DNA of 64,000 nt from Mycolicibacterium sp. P9-64 (GTDB taxonomy: Bacteria; Actinomycetota; Actinomycetes; Mycobacteriales; Mycobacteriaceae), in contig NZ_NPKO01000014.1 of assembly GCF_008329605.1 (NCBI RefSeq), forward strand, positions 1-64,000, read 5' to 3'. Below are positions 24,544 to 34,452 of the stretch, one piece after another. A program made the translations under genes and the position numbers. The notes beneath the pieces are model-generated. The model was not told where the DNA came from, searched no databases, and saw nothing but the letters and a program-made list of their open reading frames with translations. Positions within the stretch are counted from its first letter, which is position 1. Every line of letters begins with the position of its first letter.

Positions 24544-25809
24544 ATGGCAGCAGAAATCGTGCCGGTGCGGCTCGGCCTGACCAAGGGCGACCTCTACACC
24601 CTGTGGGCCCCGTCGTGGCGTGACGCCGATGACGAGTGGCAGGCGTTCCTCGGCAATGACGAGGACCTCTACGCGTTCGAATCGGCCGCGGACCTGGTGG
24701 CGTTCATCCGGGCGGGCAACGAGAACGACCTGGCCGACCACCCCGAGTGGCCGGCGCTCGTCGAGGCGACGGCGCACCGCTGCGATCCGTCGGAGGACCA
24801 GCAGCACGACCTCATCGGCGTGCCCGACCTGGTCGCCGAGAAGCCGACCGAGGAATCCGTCGCGTCGCTCCTTGGCGCGCTGAGCATCGTGCAGGCCATC
24901 GGCTCGGTGTGCGACATCACGGCGGTGTCGAAGTTCTTCAACGGCAACCCGGTGCTCGGCTCGGTGGGCGGCGGCATCGGCGCGTTCGAGGGACGCGCAG
25001 GCCGCAAGCGCTGGACCGAGATCGAAGCCGCGATCGGCCGCAGCTGGGACGGCGTGATCGACGCCATCGACGAGATCGTCACCACCCCCGACGTCGACTC
25101 CGCAGCATCGGAGAAGGCCGCAGAGGAACTGGCCGAGCCCGCGCCGGAGCCCGTGGTCGTCGAGGAGGAAGACGACGACGTCGTCATCGAGGGCGAGGTG
25201 GACACCGAGGAGGAGGTCGACGCGCTCGCCGCGGAGGCCCAGGGCCAGGTGCTCGGCAGCCACGAGGACTTCTGGGGCCAGGTCGGCATCGACCCGGTCC
25301 GGATCATGACGAGCACCGGGACGTTCTACACGCTGCGCTGCTATCTCGAGGACCAGCCGATCTTCCTGGGCCGCAACGGCCGGATCAGTGTGTTCGGCTC
25401 CGAGCGGTCGCTCGCCAGGTATCTGGCCGACGAGCACGAGAGCGACCTGTCGGATCTGGCGACCTTCGACGACATCCGCACGGCCGCCACCGATGGCTCG
25501 CTGCGCATCAAGGTCACCGAGGACAACGTCTACGTGCTGACCGAACTGTCCGAGGACATCGCCGACGGGCCCGAGGCCGTCGACAGCCAGCAGCTCGAAC
25601 TGGCCGTCGAATTGCTCAGGGACGTCAGCGATTACGCCGAGGACACCACCGTCGACGAAGCACTGGACCCCGACCAGCCGCTCGGCAGGTTCGTCGCGCA
25701 CGTGCTCGACCCCGGCTCGGTCACCAAGCCGTCAGCGCCCTACGCCAAGGCCGCCGCGCAGTTCGACGAGCTGACGACGTTCGTGGAATCGCGCCTGCGC
25801 GCGGAGTAG
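24544..25809 (+). CDS. Conserved mycobacterial protein (Rv3311-like)
   Basis: A 421-residue soluble protein equal in length and relative position to Rv3311. Two similar halves open with 'LYTLWAPSW...DEDLYAFESAADLVAF' and 'FYTLRCYLEDQPIFLGRNGRISVF', separated by a strongly acidic stretch (residues about 195-235, 'VVVEEEDDDVVIEGEVDTEE'). Both halves share the pattern of a sensor-like beta fold followed by 'SLARYLADEHESDLSDLATF'-type helices, suggesting internal duplication. No catalytic motif is visible and I do not know its function. The ATG at 24544 is the only sensible start. Confidence 0.8.
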   Translation: MAAEIVPVRLGLTKGDLYTLWAPSWRDADDEWQAFLGNDEDLYAFESAADLVAFIRAGNENDLADHPEWPALVEATAHRCDPSEDQQHDLIGVPDLVAEKPTEESVASLLGALSIVQAIGSVCDITAVSKFFNGNPVLGSVGGGIGAFEGRAGRKRWTEIEAAIGRSWDGVIDAIDEIVTTPDVDSAASEKAAEELAEPAPEPVVVEEEDDDVVIEGEVDTEEEVDALAAEAQGQVLGSHEDFWGQVGIDPVRIMTSTGTFYTLRCYLEDQPIFLGRNGRISVFGSERSLARYLADEHESDLSDLATFDDIRTAATDGSLRIKVTEDNVYVLTELSEDIADGPEAVDSQQLELAVELLRDVSDYAEDTTVDEALDPDQPLGRFVAHVLDPGSVTKPSAPYAKAAAQFDELTTFVESRLRAE

Positions 25810-25847
25810 CGCGATGAGTTCTGCCCGCGTCGCGAGTCGACATTGGC

Positions 25848-26702
25848 ATGACCATCACTGACGGCATCACCACGCGTTCGCTCGACGTCCCAGGCGCCCG
25901 ACTGCATTACGAGATCCGCGGGGCAGGCCCCCTGATGCTCGTCGTCGGCTCCCCGATGGGCACCGCCGACTTCGCGCCGTTCGCCGACGCCCTCGCGACC
26001 GATCACACCGTCGTCACCTTCGACCCGCGCGGGCTTGCCGGCAGCACGATCGACGACCCCAGCCAAGACGCCACCCCCGATCTGCGGGCCGACGACGTCG
26101 CGGCCATCCTCGACGCGCTCGGCGCCGAAACCGCTGACGTGTTCGGGACGAGCGGTGGCGCGGTCACCGGCCTGGCGCTCGTCACCCGGCACCCTGGCCG
26201 GGTCCGCACGTTGATCGCCCACGAACCGCCACTGCTCGAGCTGCTGCCCGACGCCGAGGCGCAGCGCGCGGGCACCGAGGCCATCATCGAGACGTTCCAC
26301 CGCGACGGGCCGGACGCGGCGTTCGTGCACTTCATGATCAACGCGGGCTTCGACATGTCCGACCCGACGCTCGGCCCGCCACCCGGACCCGAGCCGACGG
26401 AGGCCGAGCTGGCGAAGCGGATGGCCGACTCGGCGCGCTTCTTCGACCACGAGTTGCGGGACACCACGCGCTACCAGCCCAACCTCGCGGCTCTGCGCGC
26501 GAGCTCCACCGAGGTTCTGGTCGGCATCGGCGTGGACTCGGGGCACCTGCTCACCCAACGCACGTCGACCGCGCTGTGCGAACTACTGGGCAGTGCGCGC
26601 GTCGAGTTCCCCGGCGATCACGGCGGCTTCATGCCGGCGCCCGGCGCGTTCGCCGACCGCGTCCGCGAGGTGCTGGCCCAACACTCCCCGGCAGCGGGCT
26701 AG
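25848..26702 (+). CDS. Alpha/beta-hydrolase
   Basis: A 284-residue alpha/beta-hydrolase fold enzyme. It has the oxyanion loop 'LMLVVGSPMGTADF', the nucleophile elbow 'GTSGGAVTG' (serine) and the terminal histidine in 'FPGDHGGFM'. The substrate cannot be assigned; the closest types are esterases and haloperoxidase-like hydrolases. It is separated from the Rv3311-like gene by 38 bp. Its TAG stop shares the palindrome CTAG (26699-26702) with the stop of the convergent adenosine deaminase gene. Confidence 0.85.
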   Translation: MTITDGITTRSLDVPGARLHYEIRGAGPLMLVVGSPMGTADFAPFADALATDHTVVTFDPRGLAGSTIDDPSQDATPDLRADDVAAILDALGAETADVFGTSGGAVTGLALVTRHPGRVRTLIAHEPPLLELLPDAEAQRAGTEAIIETFHRDGPDAAFVHFMINAGFDMSDPTLGPPPGPEPTEAELAKRMADSARFFDHELRDTTRYQPNLAALRASSTEVLVGIGVDSGHLLTQRTSTALCELLGSARVEFPGDHGGFMPAPGAFADRVREVLAQHSPAAG

Positions 26703-27787
26703 CCGATGAGGACGGCGTAGCGCGGCTTGATGACCTCGTCGATGATCGCCAGACGCTCGTCGAACGGCAGGAAGGCCGACTTCATCGCGTTGATGGTGAA
26801 CCGCTCGAGATCGCTCCAGCCATAACCGAACGCCTCCACCAGCCGGAGCATCTCCTGGCTCATGGTGGTGTCGCTCATCAGCCGGTTGTCGGTGTTGACG
26901 GTGACGCGGAACCGCGCTCGGGCCAGCAGGTCGAACGGGTGCTCGGCAATGCTGGCCGCGGCGCCGGTCTGCACGTTGCTGCTCGGGCACATCTCGAGCG
27001 GAACCCGCTTGTCGCGAAGGATCGACGCCAGCCTGCCGAGCTTGACCGAGCCGTCGGGCGCAATGTCGATGTCGTCGACGATCCGCACGCCATGGCCGAG
27101 CCGGTCGGCGCCGCAGAACGCGATGGCCTCGTGGATCGATGGCAGACCGAACGCCTCGCCCGCGTGAATGGTGAAGCGCGCGTTGTTGCCTCGCATGTAC
27201 TCGAAGGCGTCGAGATGCCGGGTGGGTGGGTATCCGGCCTCGGCGCCCGCGATGTCGAAGCCCACCACGCCCCGGTCCCGGAACCGGATGGCAAGCTCGG
27301 CGATCTCGCGCGATCGGGCGGCGTGCCGCATCGCGGTGACCAGACAGCGCATGGTGATGGTGCGGCCCTCGGTGCCCGCCGCCTTCTCGCCGTCGGCGAA
27401 CCCGGCGAGCACCGCCTCGACGACCTCGTCGAGCGACAGTCCGCGATCGATGTGCAGCTCTGGCGCGAACCGGACTTCGGCGTAGACGACGGAGTCGGCG
27501 GCCAGGTCCATGGCGCACTCGAAGGCCACCCGGTGCAACGCTTCCGGTGTCTGCATGACGCCGACCGTGTGCGCGAACGGCTCGAGGTACCGGACCAACG
27601 ACCCACTGTGCGCGGCAGTGCGGAAGAACGTCGCCAGCGATTCGACGTCGGTGGCGGGCAGCTCGTCGTAGCCCGTCTCCTCGGCCAGCTCCAGCACGGT
27701 GGCCGGGCGCAGGCCGCCGTCGAGATGGTCGTGCAGGAGCGCCTTGGGGGCTTGTTTGATGAGGTCGAGGCTCAGCTGCGTGGTCAT
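26699..27787 (-). CDS. add: Adenosine deaminase
   Basis: A 362-residue zinc enzyme converting adenosine and deoxyadenosine to inosine forms (Rv3313c-like). Metal and active-site blocks are 'LLHDHLDGGLRP', 'FTIHAGEAFG', 'DRLGHGVRI' and 'VTVNTDNRLMS' (the last aspartates). The ATG at 27787 gives the usual 'MTTQLSLDLIKQAPKALLHD' opening; the longer frame upstream has no similarity. With deoD, upp, deoA and cdd it completes the nucleoside-salvage set of this region. Confidence 0.94.
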   Translation of the reverse strand: MTTQLSLDLIKQAPKALLHDHLDGGLRPATVLELAEETGYDELPATDVESLATFFRTAAHSGSLVRYLEPFAHTVGVMQTPEALHRVAFECAMDLAADSVVYAEVRFAPELHIDRGLSLDEVVEAVLAGFADGEKAAGTEGRTITMRCLVTAMRHAARSREIAELAIRFRDRGVVGFDIAGAEAGYPPTRHLDAFEYMRGNNARFTIHAGEAFGLPSIHEAIAFCGADRLGHGVRIVDDIDIAPDGSVKLGRLASILRDKRVPLEMCPSSNVQTGAAASIAEHPFDLLARARFRVTVNTDNRLMSDTTMSQEMLRLVEAFGYGWSDLERFTINAMKSAFLPFDERLAIIDEVIKPRYAVLIG

Positions 27788-28039
27788 CCATCCATCTTGC
27801 TCGCGCACGACCGCATTGGCCCAACAGTTCACCGTGGCAATCATCACCGGTTCGATCGATGCCACCGATCCGGACAACGACCCGACAGCGGCTCGGTGTC
27901 GGTCCTGTCCATGGTTCCGACCGGACCCTAGGTTCGACCCGTGGCCAGGCGTCGATCCGACGTCAGCCGAATGGGTACGACGTCAGGGCGCCAACGGCAT
28001 CGGGCCTCTCGTCGGCAGCGTGCGATCAGCGGTGCGCCG

Positions 28040-28852
28040 TCAACCCAGCACGGGCAGCCGACGCTTGCGGGCGAGTTGCACCAAGGCGTGCTGCATCACC
28101 GCGCGCACGTGGGCGTCGACCCTTCGCACGTCGGGGGTGTCCCCGAACTCGGCGGCGATGTCGATCGCAGGCAGCACTTGGGTGACGAGCTTCGTGGGCA
28201 GCGGCAAGTTGATCGGCAAGATGGCGCTGACGCCGAACGGGAATCCGAAGGTGATCGGAAGGATGTTCGTCCGAAAGAGCTTGCGCTCGAACGCCGTCAG
28301 CCGAAGCGCCCGCGCGAGCCGCCTGCCTCTGGTCAGGTAGAACTGGTTCTCCTGCCCGCCGATCGACACCGCGGGAACGATGGGGACGCCGGCCTTGATC
28401 GCGGTGGTCACGTAGCCGGTGCGTCCGCCGAACCCGATGACGTACTCCTGCCGGGTTGGCCGGTAGACGTCGTAGTCCCCGCCAGGAAAGACGAGCACGA
28501 GACCACCGGCCGCGAGCGCTTGCGCGGCGTGCTCCGGGGTCGCCCGGAGCACGCCGGTGCGCTCGAAGAAGTCGGCCACCGGCCCGCGGAAGAAGTTGTC
28601 GTGGGCGAGCACGTATAGCGGTCGCTCATAGCCGAACGTGCGGTAGTAATCGACTGCGATCACCGACATATCGAAGGTGACCAACCCGCCCGAGTGGTTC
28701 GCGACCATCAGCGACGGCCCGGGTGGGATGTTCTCCAAGCCGAGGACCTGCGAACGAAAGTAAACCTTCACGATCGGGCGGGTCAGGTCCACGACGCATC
28801 GGGTGAGACTTGGGTCCCACCTCGCGGTCACGGCATCCTCGTCGTCCGCCAT
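28040..28852 (-). CDS. Lysophospholipid acyltransferase-family protein
   Basis: A 270-residue acyltransferase of the PlsC/LPLAT superfamily, close to the diacylglycerol-acyltransferase-like branch. The catalytic block is 'LMVANHSGGLVTFD' and the substrate-binding block is 'LVLVFPGGDYDVYRP'. 'VPIVPAVSIGGQENQFYL' is also typical. It probably acylates a lysolipid or glycerol acceptor at the membrane. ATG at 28852. The two small membrane-protein genes lie just upstream on the same strand (18-bp gap), suggesting a three-gene operon. A 252-bp gap without recognisable features separates its 3' end from add. Confidence 0.8.
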   Translation of the reverse strand: MADDEDAVTARWDPSLTRCVVDLTRPIVKVYFRSQVLGLENIPPGPSLMVANHSGGLVTFDMSVIAVDYYRTFGYERPLYVLAHDNFFRGPVADFFERTGVLRATPEHAAQALAAGGLVLVFPGGDYDVYRPTRQEYVIGFGGRTGYVTTAIKAGVPIVPAVSIGGQENQFYLTRGRRLARALRLTAFERKLFRTNILPITFGFPFGVSAILPINLPLPTKLVTQVLPAIDIAAEFGDTPDVRRVDAHVRAVMQHALVQLARKRRLPVLG

Positions 28853-28870
28853 CCGCCTACTCGCTCCCGG

Positions 28871-29275
28871 TCAACCGTCGAGACCGCCGTCGGAAGATCG
28901 CGGCGGAACGACTCGCAGGGCCAGCGCACCGAGTGCGAGGACCGACACGGCGGGAGTGACGAACAGCAGAATCGCCCATGGCAGACTCACGCCCACCCCA
29001 CTAAGTGCCTTCACCAAGGTGAACACGGCGACGAGCCAACTCACGCCACCAGCCACCAGCGTCACCACCAGTGCGACGGCGACCCCGCGCCCGACCCCGT
29101 AGTGTCGGGATCCCGTGGCCGCCAACAGCACCGTCGTAGGAACGAGAATGACGACTGCACCGAGCCATGGCTGACCCGCACCGAGCCGCAACCCCGGCGC
29201 GAGCACCAACGCGGCGAGGGCCGCAGCACCGACGATGCCCGCCACCGCGATACCGCGGCCGTTCACCATGGACAT
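28871..29275 (-). CDS. Four-helix membrane protein, unknown function
   Basis: A 134-residue protein with four strongly hydrophobic helices (about 8-28, 33-52, 65-88 and 96-120) and a basic/serine-rich tail. I do not recognise a family. The start ATG at 29275 overlaps the previous gene by 13 bp, which together with the 18-bp gap to the acyltransferase supports an operon. Confidence 0.6.
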   Translation of the reverse strand: MSMVNGRGIAVAGIVGAAALAALVLAPGLRLGAGQPWLGAVVILVPTTVLLAATGSRHYGVGRGVAVALVVTLVAGGVSWLVAVFTLVKALSGVGVSLPWAILLFVTPAVSVLALGALALRVVPPRSSDGGLDG

Positions 29276-29574
29276 GTGCTGGCCTGCGCCGATCCGGCAC
29301 CCTTGCGGAGGTAGCCGGGATACCAGGAGGTGCAGGCGGCCACCCCGACGAGCGCTGCGTAACTCATTGTGTGACAGGCCCACTCGGGCAGTAGGACGCG
29401 CGTCATCAGCAGCCATGCCGCAGTGAGATGTCCGATGGCCCAAAGGCTGTGGAAACTCAGCACGGCGACGGTGGCTGCGGTGCAGAAGACCAGGCCGATC
29501 TCTACCCTGTGCATGGTGTCCTTGGCGATGATGATCCACGGCGCGAAGGACACCACCAGTTTGAGAAACGACAT
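29263..29574 (-). CDS. Small membrane protein, unknown function
   Basis: A 103-residue protein with three predicted membrane segments ('LVVSFAPWIIIA', 'IGLVFCTAATVAVLSF', 'YAALVGVAACTSWYPGYL'). The ATG at 29574 follows a strong GGAAGG site eight bases upstream, so it is preferred over the longer frame reaching 29703. 'SWYPGYLR' near the end and several Trp/His residues are distinctive but unassigned. First gene of the small membrane protein-acyltransferase operon. Confidence 0.6.
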   Translation of the reverse strand: MSFLKLVVSFAPWIIIAKDTMHRVEIGLVFCTAATVAVLSFHSLWAIGHLTAAWLLMTRVLLPEWACHTMSYAALVGVAACTSWYPGYLRKGAGSAQASTCPW

Positions 29575-29702
29575 GGTGCACCTTCCCTTCGTGGCCTGCG
29601 GTTTCGCATCGGGCAGACTCGCCAATCGTCGTGCCGCGGCGTACCCAGCCACAGAGGAAAAGGTCCCGACATCGGCAGGGACCGCGATGATGGGACGGTT
29701 CA

Positions 29703-29726
29703 CGAACGGCAGGGACGGGCCGTTCG
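29703..29726. terminator. Hairpin in deoA downstream region
   Basis: CGAACGGC and GCCGTTCG form an 8-bp stem with an 8-nt loop. It is one of four consecutive hairpins between the deoA stop and the start of the small membrane-protein gene. Confidence 0.4.
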
Positions 29727-29727
29727 C

Positions 29728-29750
29728 CTACGGCATCACGACCGCCGTAG
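29728..29750. terminator. Hairpin in deoA downstream region
   Basis: CTACGGC and GCCGTAG form a 7-bp stem with a 9-nt loop, directly abutting its neighbours on either side. Confidence 0.4.
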
Positions 29751-29757
29751 TCGTGGT

Positions 29758-29780
29758 ACGCGCCAGATCGTCTGGCGCGT
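29758..29780 (-). terminator. Probable deoA terminator hairpin
   Basis: A perfect 10-bp stem (ACGCGCCAGA / TCTGGCGCGT) with a TCG loop begins 13 bp after the deoA stop. There is no U-tract, which is usual for mycobacterial terminators. Confidence 0.6.
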
Positions 29781-29792
29781 CACCGGTTGTCG

Positions 29793-31094
29793 TCACGACG
29801 TGATCCGATCGATGATCAGTGGCCGCTTCTCCGGCTGTACGTCACCCACGCTCCATGCACCGTCGAGTTCGACGACGGCGCCGCCGAACCGTTCCGGGGT
29901 GTCGGTGTACAGCGTGAACAGCGGCTCCCCCGCGACCACCGGCTCGCCGGGCCGGCGATGGATGCGCATGCCTGCGCCGAACTGCACCTGCCCGCCGGGC
30001 GTCGAGCGGCCGGCCCCGAGCCGCCACACCGCCAGCCCCACCGCCATCGCATCGATGTCGCCCATCACGCCCCCGCGCGGCGCGGTGACGGTCTCCGAGT
30101 GCGCACCGATGGGCAACGGCTGGGACAGGTCGCCGCCTTGCGCAGACACCAACTCGCGGAAGCGGTCCATGGCAGTTCCGTCGGCCAGCGTGTCCGCCGG
30201 GTCGATCCCGTTGACCCCCACGGCGTCGAGCATCTCGCGAGCCAGCGCCAGCGTCAGCTCGACGACGTCGTCGGGGCCACCGCCTGCGAGCACGTCTAGC
30301 GACTCGGCGACCTCCACCGCGTTGCCGACGGCGCGGCCCAGCGGCCGGTCCATGTCGGTGAGCAGCGCGCGGGTGGCGACGCCGTGCGCGGCACCCAGTT
30401 CGACCATCGTGCGGGCCAACTCACGTGACTCCGCCTCCGTCTTGAGGAAGGCCCCGCGCCCCACCTTGGTGTCCAGCACCAGGGCGTCGGCGCCCTCGGC
30501 CAGCTTCTTGCTCATCACCGAGCTCGCGATCAGCGGCAACGATTCGGTGGTGGCTGTGACGTCGCGCAGCGCATAGATCTTGCGATCGGCGGGCGCAAGG
30601 TCACCGGCGGCGAAGATGGCCGCGCCGACGTCTCGAAGCTGTTGGCGGATTTGCACTTTGGAGAGTTCCGCAGTGAACCCGGCGATGGCCTCCAGCTTGT
30701 CGAGCGTGCCACCGGTGTGGCCGAGCCCGCGGCCGGCGGCCTGCGGCACGGCCGCGCCGCACGCCATCACGACGGGCACCAGCGGGATGGTGATCTTGTC
30801 GCCGACCCCTCCGGTGGAGTGCTTGTCCACCAACGCCAGTGGCTTGCCGTTGCGGCGCAGATCGCCGAAGTCGAACCGCTCACCGGAGCCGATCATGGCT
30901 GCCGTCCACCGGGCGATCTCGCCTGGTGTCATGCCGCGCAGGAAGATCGCCATCAGCAGCGCCGACATCTGCTCCTCGTGCACCCGCCCGTGGGTGTAGC
31001 CGTCGATCACCCAGTCGATCGCGGCGTCCGAGAGCACTCCCCCGTCGCGCTTGGTCCTGATGACGCTCGGGGCGTCGAAGGTGAACTCCGTCAC
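29793..31094 (-). CDS. deoA: Thymidine phosphorylase DeoA
   Basis: A 433-residue pyrimidine-nucleoside phosphorylase (Rv3314c-like) releasing thymine or uracil and deoxyribose-1-phosphate. Signature blocks are 'VDKHSTGGVGDKITIPLVPV', 'GRGLGHTGGTLDKLEAI', and 'SSVMSKKLAEGADALVLD'. The GTG start at 31094 overlaps the cdd stop (GTGA), so cdd-deoA are coupled. A strong hairpin lies 13 bp after the stop. The upstream extension of the frame is only the shadow of cdd. Confidence 0.94.
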   Translation of the reverse strand: MTEFTFDAPSVIRTKRDGGVLSDAAIDWVIDGYTHGRVHEEQMSALLMAIFLRGMTPGEIARWTAAMIGSGERFDFGDLRRNGKPLALVDKHSTGGVGDKITIPLVPVVMACGAAVPQAAGRGLGHTGGTLDKLEAIAGFTAELSKVQIRQQLRDVGAAIFAAGDLAPADRKIYALRDVTATTESLPLIASSVMSKKLAEGADALVLDTKVGRGAFLKTEAESRELARTMVELGAAHGVATRALLTDMDRPLGRAVGNAVEVAESLDVLAGGGPDDVVELTLALAREMLDAVGVNGIDPADTLADGTAMDRFRELVSAQGGDLSQPLPIGAHSETVTAPRGGVMGDIDAMAVGLAVWRLGAGRSTPGGQVQFGAGMRIHRRPGEPVVAGEPLFTLYTDTPERFGGAVVELDGAWSVGDVQPEKRPLIIDRITS

Positions 31095-31498
31095 CGGTTC
31101 TCCACCCTGGCCATGTCGTCGGGGCCGAACGCGTCGGGCAGCAGAACCGACAACCGACGGGGACCCGCCGGGTGGTCGATCAGCATGTCGGGCCCGCCGT
31201 GCTCCAACAGCACCTGGCGGCACCTGCCGCACGGCATGAGCAACGCGCCCGCGGCGTCCACACACGACAGTGCGACGAGCCGTCCGCCACCGCTCGAATG
31301 CAGGGCGGAGACCACAGAACACTCGGCACAGAGACCTAGGCCATATGAGACATTTTCCACATTGCAGCCGACGACGATCCGACCATCGTCGGTCAGCGCG
31401 GCCGCCCCGACCGGAAACCGCGAATATGGGGCGTACGCATGCGACATCACTTCGATTGCACTGTGCTGCAACGATTTCCAGTCGATTTCACTCGCCAC
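31091..31498 (-). CDS. cdd: Cytidine deaminase
   Basis: A 135-residue zinc enzyme deaminating cytidine and deoxycytidine (Rv3315c-like). Zinc ligands and the catalytic glutamate are in 'GLCAECSVV' and 'PCGRCRQVLLE'; 'FPVGAAAL' and 'GCNVENVSYG' bind the nucleoside. GTG start at 31498. First gene of the cdd-deoA pair, divergent from the sdh operon across a 240-bp promoter region. Confidence 0.95.
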   Translation of the reverse strand: MASEIDWKSLQHSAIEVMSHAYAPYSRFPVGAAALTDDGRIVVGCNVENVSYGLGLCAECSVVSALHSSGGGRLVALSCVDAAGALLMPCGRCRQVLLEHGGPDMLIDHPAGPRRLSVLLPDAFGPDDMARVENR

Positions 31499-31558
31499 GA
31501 CGACTCCACGGCCGACGATCTGAATCCATTCCGAAGACTCCGTTTCCCGGCCCGAGTT

Positions 31559-31577
31559 TCTAGATAGGCAACCCTAA
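31559..31577. promoter_or_regulatory. Weak IdeR-box-like site in the cdd/sdhC promoter region
   Basis: The 19-mer TCTAGATAGGCAACCCTAA agrees with the mycobacterial iron-box consensus TTAGGTTAGGCTAACCTAA at 13 of 19 positions by hand count. It lies about 160 bp before sdhC and 60 bp before cdd. The match is weak on the left half, so it is a candidate only. Confidence 0.2.
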
Positions 31578-31738
31578 CTTCTGTGGTGAGGCGGCTGCCG
31601 GCGCTTCCACGCTAGTTCTTTCAGCAAGACAATGGGTTTAGAGTCGCCCCGAGGTTTGGGTACAGGTTGGGCAACGTCGGCGCGAGGTCCCCAATCGCGT
31701 ACCCCGAGCGTCCACCGAAGGCGTTGGAGGTCGGAGAT

Positions 31739-32167
31739 TTGAGTACAGCCACAGCCGCGGATTCCGCAATACCGGCACCGCGGTCGTCCCCACCGCGCCG
31801 CCGCACCCTCTATCGCGGCGACCCGGGCATGTGGTCGTGGGTATTGCACCGCATCACGGGCGCCACGATCTTCTTCTTCCTCTTCGTGCACGTGCTCGAC
31901 ACCGCACTGATCCGCGTGAGCCCCGAGGCCTACAACGAGGTCATCAACACCTACAAGACGCCGATCATCGGCCTCATGGAGGTAGGCCTGGTGGTAGCAG
32001 TGCTCTACCACGCCCTCAACGGCATCCGGGTCATCCTCGTCGACTTCTGGGAGCACGGGCCGAAGTACCAGCGCCTGATGTTGTGGATCATCCTCGGCAT
32101 CTGGATCGCGGCGTCGATCGCCTCGATGGGCGTGCTGGGCATGCACATGGCGGAGCGGTTCCTGTGA
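31739..32167 (+). CDS. sdhC: Succinate dehydrogenase cytochrome b subunit SdhC
   Basis: A 142-residue membrane anchor of complex II. Three transmembrane helices are visible; 'MWSWVLHRITGATIFFFLFVHVLD' (split over helix 1) holds the quinone-site and haem-ligand histidines, and 'YHALNGIRVILVDFW' is the second conserved block. The TTG at 31739 is chosen because GGAGG lies eight bases upstream. The product is longer at its N-terminus than M. tuberculosis SdhC by a Pro/Arg/Ser-rich cytoplasmic tail. It overlaps sdhD by GTGA. Confidence 0.9.
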   Translation: MSTATAADSAIPAPRSSPPRRRTLYRGDPGMWSWVLHRITGATIFFFLFVHVLDTALIRVSPEAYNEVINTYKTPIIGLMEVGLVVAVLYHALNGIRVILVDFWEHGPKYQRLMLWIILGIWIAASIASMGVLGMHMAERFL

Positions 32168-32658
32168 GCGCGCCCACCTCGGCCCGGGGCGAGAACCCCT
32201 ACGACCACATCAGCGAGCGCGGCGGGCCCGCTCCCGTCATGCAGCGCAGCCATGACCGGCCTGCAGGCCTGGACAACCCGCGGGCGCCACGGCGCCGCAA
32301 CGGCATGCCGAACTTCGAGAAGTACACCTGGCTGTTCATGCGGTTCTCCGGAATCGTGCTCGTCTTCCTCGCGCTCGGACACCTCTTCATCGGTCTGATG
32401 TGGGACGGCGGCGTCTACCGCATCGACTTCAACTACGTCGCCGAGCGCTGGGCATCCCCGTTCTGGCAGACCTGGGATCTGCTGCTGCTGTGGCTGGCTC
32501 AGCTGCACGGCGGCAACGGCATGCGCACGATCATCGCCGACTACGCCCGCAAGGATTCCACGAAGTTCTGGCTGAACACCCTGCTGGCGCTGTCGATCTT
32601 GTTCACGCTGGTGCTCGGCACCTACGTGCTGCTCACGTTCGACGCGAACATCTCGTAG
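32164..32658 (+). CDS. sdhD: Succinate dehydrogenase membrane subunit SdhD
   Basis: A 164-residue second membrane anchor with three transmembrane helices after a 45-residue polar N-terminus. 'FMRFSGIVLVFLALGHLFIG' and 'AQLHGGNGMRTIIADY' are the conserved SdhD blocks, with the haem/quinone histidines. The GTG start overlaps the sdhC stop. It is followed by sdhA after 35 bp, which includes an AAGAAGGA ribosome site. Confidence 0.92.
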   Translation: MSAPTSARGENPYDHISERGGPAPVMQRSHDRPAGLDNPRAPRRRNGMPNFEKYTWLFMRFSGIVLVFLALGHLFIGLMWDGGVYRIDFNYVAERWASPFWQTWDLLLLWLAQLHGGNGMRTIIADYARKDSTKFWLNTLLALSILFTLVLGTYVLLTFDANIS

Positions 32659-32693
32659 GGCTCGATGGCTGCGAAAGAAGGACGAGCACTCAA

Positions 32694-34448
<1,755 letters not shown>

Positions 34449-34452
34449 TCCC

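Noticed and set aside
27931..27940. tRNA T-loop-like GGTTCGACCC in the add/acyltransferase gap
   Set aside because: No matching acceptor stem, D-arm or anticodon arm can be built around it.
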